From Nageia nagi (taxonomy: Eukaryota; Pinophyta): 64,000 nt of DNA. Position numbers and translations under genes: made by a program. Positions 59,330 to 64,000 of the stretch are shown here, piece by piece (the stretch's first letter is position 1; each line of letters opens with the position of its first letter). Location of the stretch: the NCBI GenBank assembly GCA_050084985.1, contig JBITNC010000001.1, forward strand, positions 207,018,001 through 207,082,000, given 5' to 3'. The notes under the pieces were generated by a model that made no database searches, was not told the DNA's origin, and worked only from the letters and a program-made list of their open reading frames with translations.

Positions 59330-59700
59330 ATTGGAAAAGGATGTGATGGTTAGAATAGCTACACTAGAGTATGAGGTTGCTTCCCTTTAGCCTTTAAATC
59401 CTAAAGTTGGAGGTTGATACCCATGGATGCTGAGCTAGTTGCATTAAGGAGCACTTTGGTAGAGTGGGATGCTTAAATTATTATCCTTGAATAGGAAAAT
59501 AAGTGGATGCATGAGAGTTTATTTATGATTCCACCAAATGAGTCTTATGCATTTATTTATAAGCAATTTGATGCAAATTAAAAGCTACAACTAGACATTA
59601 AGGATATTTATGAGTAATATGGGAAGGATAAGGAACTCCTAGGTAGATAGAGGATCTGCATGTAGAAATAGCATGGTTAACTAGTGCAATTAACCATATG
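59330..59700 (+). pseudogene. Coiled-coil-like stretch between PMD and gag
   Basis: Reads DVMVRIATLEYEVASL, a stop, then AELVALRSTLVEWDA, stop, IIILE, stop, ENKWMHESLFMIPPNE and LQLDIKDIYE, with Leu and Ile spaced as in heptads. TAG and TAA stops fall at Gln-like positions in a coiled-coil context. It could be the tail of the PMD protein or the head of the gag polyprotein. Confidence 0.4.
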
Positions 59701-59754
59701 GAGGAGAGGATACCCCATTCTTGCTTGCATCCTATATCTAATAGTGAGAGAATT

Positions 59755-60249
59755 TTTAGAAAATATGTACCTAATGTTGAGGTGGAGGGAGAACTCCTAC
59801 ATCAAGAAGAAGCAAGATAACACTTTGAGATTAGGCTAATCCAATCCTTGGAAGGGATAAAAGTAAATTAATATGGGATCAAGACTAAGGTTTTTAAGTA
59901 TGTTGGTATGTTGAAACTAGAGAAATTGATTGATTGGGTAAATAGCATGAAGAAATATTTTGAATGGGGTAATCTAGCTAATAATAATAAGGTGAAGCTT
60001 ACATGCATGAAGTTAAAGAGGAATGCATTGATTTGGTGGGATCATCTACAAGGTTCACAATAGAGAAAGGGAAAAGAGGAGATTAGGGATTGGGCCAAGA
60101 TGAAGAAGAAGTTACAAGAGAAATTTATTCCTATAGATTATTTTAAAACCTTAATTCATAAATTCCAAAATATTTAATAGAGAGAACATATTGTTGAAGA
60201 TTACACTAATGAGTTCTACAAATTATCCATTCAAGTGGAGCATAATGAG
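59755..60249 (+). pseudogene. Ty3/gypsy gag (capsid), cut by the copia element
   Basis: The plus-strand frame reads RKYVPNVEVEGELLHQEEAR, a stop, HFEIRLIQSLEG, then KLEKLIDWVNSMKKYFEWGN, LANNNKVKLTCMKLKRNALI, WWDHLQGSQ, stop, IRDWAKMKKKLQEKFIPIDY, FKTLIHKFQNI and REHIVEDYTNEFYKLSIQVE. These match the capsid blocks W...M...F......KVK.A...L...A..WW, W..MK..L...F.P..Y and S.VEDYT.EF of plant gypsy gag. The reading ends exactly at 60249, where the copia LTR starts. Confidence 0.78.
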
Positions 60250-60725
60250 TGTTGACAAACCTTGCATGATTTTGACCTGATGCATTTCTCACCTGTGCAA
60301 CTCTAACTTGCATGTGATTCTGACCAATGCATTTCTCACCTATGTGATTCTATCTTGTGTGTTTCCCTTGTGTGATTCTAACCTATGCATTTGTCACCTA
60401 CATGTTTTTGACCTTAAAACATGACCGTGTTTCATGGGAGGCTAGGCATTTTAGTAGTACACCCAAAATAGTCCATTTTTTACTTATTTTAGCCCTATAG
60501 CTTAGTTTGGTAATCTGTTATGATCTATTCCAATTTGTACGAGTTCTGTTTGACTATCTAGAATAGTTTTAAACTACATTTAGAGCATATTTGATGGTTT
60601 TGGATATGAGTATAATAAATGTTGAGCCTATGTACTCAACTATCATTTGTCTATATTGAGCTCAATCTAAGCTCTATAAAAGCTTTGTAAATTCATGAAT
60701 CAAATAGAATGTGATTATTCTCACA
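60250..60725 (+). repeat. 5' LTR of the copia element
   Basis: Starts TGTTGACAAACC at the point where the gypsy gag breaks off, and ends TTCTCACA just before the primer site. The first 150 bases hold four copies of a 28-30-base motif beginning GATTCT (60268, 60316, 60346, 60374). Confidence 0.85.
60673..60682 (+). promoter_or_regulatory. TATA box in the copia LTR
   Basis: CTATAAAAGC lies about 50 bases before the LTR end, a standard plant TATA sequence. Confidence 0.6.
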
Positions 60726-60728
60726 TTG

Positions 60729-60741
60729 TGGTATCAGAGCC
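60729..60741 (+). promoter_or_regulatory. Primer binding site of the copia element
   Basis: TGGTATCAGAGCC, three bases after the LTR, is identical to the common plant site for initiator-Met tRNA. Confidence 0.9.
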
Positions 60742-60821
60742 TCTTATTCTTTTGGGTTAGAAGAGATTACATTGCAAGCATTCTTACAAGTGTACAATCC
60801 AATCCTATCATTTTTTGAAAA

Positions 60822-61628
60822 ATGACCAACAACAACAATTCACTCCCATTACTAGAATTCAATGGAGATGACTATGAGTACTGGTCTATCAAGATGAATA
60901 CCTTGCTCATAGGAAAGGGATTATGGGACATTATTGAGGATGGATACACTGATCCAATCGATTGGTCTACTTTGGGAGATTAAGCCAAGAAATACATGAA
61001 GCAAAATTAAAGGAACAATTCCTTTGCTCTCTACCATCTTCAATCTTCAATGGGGAATGCAATTTTCCCTAGGATTGCATCATGCACATTAGCAAAGAGT
61101 GCTTGGGAGGAACTTAAGCAAGGTTTCCAAGGGAGTGCTCAAATCAAGCAAGTGAGACTCCAAACCTTGAAGAGGGATTTTGAAAATCTCAAAATGAGGG
61201 ATGATGAGTTTGTTGGTGACTATTGTGTGAGGGTTAAATCTTATGTTGATAAGATGGAAACCCTTGGAGAAACAATCACCAATGAAGTAGTGGTGAAGAA
61301 GGTGCTTAGATCACTTCTCCCCAAGTGGAACCATGTAGCAATTATCATAGAGGAAAGCAAAGACTTGGCTGCTCTTCCCTATGATACTCTCATTAGTTCC
61401 TTGATGAGTCATGAAGAGAGGCCCAAAGACCTCACTCCTTCAACTGATCAAGCTGATGACAAAGCCTTTGCAAGCAAGGAAGGTGAATCCAATTCTTCAA
61501 GAGGAGTAAGAAGAGAAAGAGGGAAAGCCATAAGAGGGAGATTCCAAGGAAGAGGAAGAGGTAGAAAAAGGACAAGTGGTGACAAGACTACTATAACAAG
61601 TTTGGTCATTTTGAGAGTGAGTCTAGAT
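60822..61628 (+). pseudogene. Copia gag
   Basis: The start ATG at 60822 opens MTNNNNSLPLLEFNGDDYEY, WSIKMNTLLIGKGLWDIIED. Two in-frame TAA codons (GD*AKKYMKQN*RNN), both where Gln is expected, separate this from the open part 61050-61628: WEELKQGFQGSAQIKQVRLQ, TLKRDFENLKMRDDEFVGDY and VLRSLLPKWNHVAIIIEESK. This is the UBN2-type capsid of copia gag, ending in an Arg/Gly-rich RGRFQGRGRGRKR tail. The knuckle that should follow is only partly readable, in another frame (YYNKFGHFESES, about 61594-61628), with its Cys residues lost. The protein would form the particle that packages the RNA. Confidence 0.85.
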
Positions 61629-61800
61629 TGAAAGCCTCAAAAGAAGGAAATAGTGGTGGTGCTCACTATGGAGAGGAAGAGAATTCCTCTCACTTGTTCA
61701 TGTCCATGGAAAACAAAGATGAAAAGGTGAAAGAAGAGACTTGGTTGCTAGATACATGAGCATCAAAACATATGACCGGCAAGGGGGAGTTGTTTTCTTC
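61629..61800 (+). pseudogene. Copia protease, active site disrupted
   Basis: In a frame shifted from gag: GGAHYGEEENSSHLFMSM, then KEETWLLDT, TGA, ASKHMTGKGELF. The copia protease signature is W.LD(S/T)GAS.HM. Here the Gly codon after Asp-Thr is a stop (TGA at 61757-61759). The frame then continues into the integrase. Confidence 0.75.
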
Positions 61801-62735
61801 TTTGAACAACTCATACAAGTCTAAGATCAGACTTGGAGATGACAATCCATTACAAGTTGAAGGCATGGGAGCCATGGATGTAAGCACCATTGAAGATTCC
61901 AAGAAGGTAAAAGACATCTACTATACTCCAAATTTAAAACACAATTTGTTGAGTGTAGGCCAAATAATGGAGAGAAATTATAATCTTATATTTGAGAATT
62001 CAAAATGTAAGATTTATGATAAAAATCATGGTAATAGGTTGGTCACTTCAGTCCCTATGACCAAAAATTGCTTATTTCCTCTCCAATTTGGTAAAAATAA
62101 TGGTGGTTCACTTGCAAATGTAGCCATTGACAACAAGAGTTGGCTTTGGCATCTAAGATATGGTCATATAAATTTTGTAAATTTGAGATTACTAACACCT
62201 CAAACTATGGTCTATGGGCTGCCCAAAGTTGAAGATAATAAAAATGAAGTGTGCCAAGGATGTGCTTTTGGAAAGCACTCAAGAAGCAAATTCCCAAGAG
62301 GAGAAGCATGGAGGGCCTCTAAACCCCTACAATTGGTGCATAGTGATCTTTGTGGACCTATGTAAACTCTAAGTATGGGTAAAAATTCTTACTTACTCAC
62401 TTTTATTGATGATTTCTCTAGATATTGTTGGATATATTTCTTAAAATCAAAAGATGAAGTCTTCAAGTACTTTCAAGATTTTAAGAACCATGTAGAGAAT
62501 CAAAGTGAATGTAAAGTAAAATGCCTAAGAAGTGATAATGGAGGAGAGTATTGCTCTAATGAATTCTTGAAGTTTTTCAAGGATTTTGGAATAAAAAGGC
62601 AATTCACATCACCTTATACTCCACAACAAAATGGTGTTTCCGAAAGGAAAAGCCGCACTATTGTAGAAATGGCAAGGTGCATGCTACAAACAAAAGAATT
62701 GAGCAATCAATATTGGGCTGAAGCATAAAAAAAAA
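61800..62735 (+). pseudogene. Copia integrase
   Basis: The pre-integrase part reads IYYTPNLKHNLLSVGQIMER-like (KDIYYTPNLKHNLLSVGQIM), then WLWHLRYGHINFVNL and VCQGCAFGKHSRSKF, the HHCC zinc site. The core has the first Asp in LVHSDLCGP (62345-62347), a TAA at 62363, the second Asp in RSDNGGEY (62534-62536) and the Glu in [10 protein letters not shown] (62642-62644). That gives 35 residues between the second Asp and the Glu, as in DD35E. All catalytic residues are intact. Only two stops (62363, and 62726 in AEA*KKM) break the frame. Confidence 0.88.
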
Positions 62736-64000
62736 TGGTGTATATTCTCAATAGGAGTCCAACCTCAAGCTTGGAAGGTGTCACTCCTTATGAAGCATGG
62801 TTTTTGAAAAAACCCAATGTAAGGCATTTTAGAGTTTTTGGATGTTTAGCTTCTGTACATGTACCAAATGAGCTTAGAAAAAAACTTGATGCAAAAAGTG
62901 AGTCATGTATTTTCATAGGCTATAGTGAGTCTTCAAAGGCTTATAAATTGTATAATCCAAAAACTAGAAAGATTATTGTCTCAAGAGATGTAATTTTTGA
63001 TGAAGGGGGAGCATGGAGTCATAAAAAACTATATGTAAATAATCCTCCTCATGATGTAAATGCCTCTAATATGCAGCCAAATCAGTCCAAGATCATCCCT
63101 CCTCCAAGTCCTCCAAGTCCTCCAAAGGATTCAAGCACTTCTTCAAGCACACCATCTCCTTCACCATCTCCAATGGATGAAGACTCTCCAAATCTTGTGA
63201 GCAAAGGAAAAAGAATTCTTGCCAATCATCCACCACAACAAATGTTAGACAAAAATTTCTCAATAATATACACTAGAAGTCAAGAAAATGAACTTCAAGA
63301 TGTTGTTAGAAGACTTGAGAATTTAAAAATGTATGGTGATGAAGATGATCAAGCCCCTAAAGGTGATGTGATCAATTATGCTTTGATAACTAGTGTAGAG
63401 GTTGAACCTTCTAGTTATGAACAAGCATGTACTAATGATGTTTGGGTGAAGGCCATAGAAGATGAAATCTCTTCCATAAAAGGGAATGATACTTGGGAGC
63501 TTGTAGAGCTTCCCAAAGGCAAGAAAATTGTTGGTTGTAAATGGGTCTACAAAACCAAATACAATAGCAATGGCACCATAGAGAGGCACAAAGCAAGGCT
63601 TGTGGCCAAAGGCTTTCTCTAATGGTATGGCATTGATTATGAAGAGACTTTTGCACTAGTAGCAAGGCAAGAAACCATTAGATTGGTTCTTTCACTAGCT
63701 ACCCAAAAAGGTTGGAAAGTAAAGCACATGGATGTAAAAAGTGCATTCTTGAATGGGTATTTAGATGAAGAGGTTTTTGTTGAACAACCTCAAGGCTTTG
63801 TAATCCAAGGAAAGGAACATCTTGTATATAAGTTAAAGAAGGCTTTGTATGGCCTCAAAAAAGATCCAAGAGCTTGGTACACAAGGATTGATGGGTTCTT
63901 CCATCAATTTGGATTCATTAGGAGTAAAAGTGAACCTACTCTCTACACCATGAAGCAAGGTAATGATCTCCTACTTGTTTGCTTGTATATTGATGATCAT
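62735..64000 (+). pseudogene. Copia reverse transcriptase, N-terminal part
   Basis: After VYILNRSPTSSLEGVTPYEA, FRVFGCLASVHVP and IFIGYSESSKAYKLYNP (the integrase tail) comes a Ser/Pro-rich linker (about 63090-63170). Then RT opens: WVKAIEDEISSIKGNDTWEL, VGCKWVYKTKYNSNG, RHKARLVAKGF. A TAA at 63620-63622 follows at a Gln position. Next are YGIDYEETFALVARQETIRL, KVKHMDVKSAFLNGYLDEEV and YGLKKDPRAWYTRIDGFF. The catalytic YIDD is at 63986-63997 as the window ends. One stop is the only visible defect here, so the element died recently or is mobilised in trans. Confidence 0.9.

Larger units (their letters stand above)
60250..64000 (+). mobile_element. Ty1/copia element, 5' part (runs off the window)
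   Basis: A 476-bp LTR, an initiator-Met primer site, gag, protease, integrase and RT follow in copia order (integrase before RT). The coding region has only a handful of stops and one frameshift over 3.2 kb, so it is clearly younger than the gypsy elements. Its 3' LTR and target duplication are beyond 64000. It interrupts the gag at 59755-60249. Confidence 0.9.

Noticed and set aside
63323-63665. Two minus-strand ORFs over the copia RT
   Set aside because: They are antisense shadows of a well-matched RT on the plus strand.
1-64000. CRISPR arrays, bacterial operons, rRNA or tRNA genes
   Set aside because: None seen. The tandem repeats lack spacer structure, the elements are plant LTR retrotransposons, and only primer sites complementary to tRNA were found.

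Overview
This window looks like repeat-dense nuclear DNA from a plant, probably a seed plant with a large genome. It is strongly AT-rich and has no recognisable single-copy host gene, no rRNA or tRNA gene and no CRISPR array. Almost everything interpretable is plant-type LTR retrotransposon: Ty3/gypsy elements, including Tat-like ones with two RNase H domains, a chromovirus-like element and one Ty1/copia element. There is also a decayed plant mobile domain (PMD) gene. A gymnosperm is possible, but the sequence alone does not prove it.

Layout. The backbone from 1 to about 48976 is one very old minus-strand Tat-like Ty3/gypsy element (here X). Its domains read from right to left as leader, gag, zinc knuckle, protease, G-patch, RT, two RNases H and integrase. 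They are split into pieces (1-3342, 7618-8081, about 22222-24791, 34573-34668, 46706-48976) by four insertions. U (3343-7617) is non-coding, with an 86-bp minisatellite and long hairpins. B (about 8082-22221) is a plus-strand gypsy element. Y (24792-34572) is a plus-strand Tat-like gypsy element with target duplication CTTTG/CTTTC. Z (34669-46705) is a minus-strand 12.0-kb element with perfect target duplication ATTAA. B was invaded by a minus-strand gag-bearing element D (about 11332 to about 21000). D was in turn invaded by the chromovirus-like element C (13926-19263, target duplication TGACC). The nest is therefore four levels deep: X, B, D, C.

Right of X, 48977-56276 is mostly uninterpretable AT-rich sequence with a (TA)n tract, an approximately 58-bp tandem array and the edge of another minus-strand LTR (E). 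From 57366 a decayed PMD gene with apparent introns lies on the plus strand. It is followed on the same strand, after a coiled-coil-like stretch, by a Ty3/gypsy gag. A comparatively young Ty1/copia element enters that gag at 60250 and runs off the window at 64000, just past its YIDD motif.

How the parts relate. The old elements have stayed recognisable in frame but carry many TAA, TAG and TGA codons where their families have Gln, Trp or Arg. Two unrelated integrases have lost the catalytic Glu to Lys. LTR pairs differ mainly by C/T and G/A changes. All of this fits long-term deamination of methylated cytosine in silenced repeats. The most unusual elements are Z and the PMD-plus-gag unit. Z has a single frame of about 1370 codons covering an unknown repeat-bearing ORF, gag, protease and a second knuckle, but no detectable polymerase or integrase.
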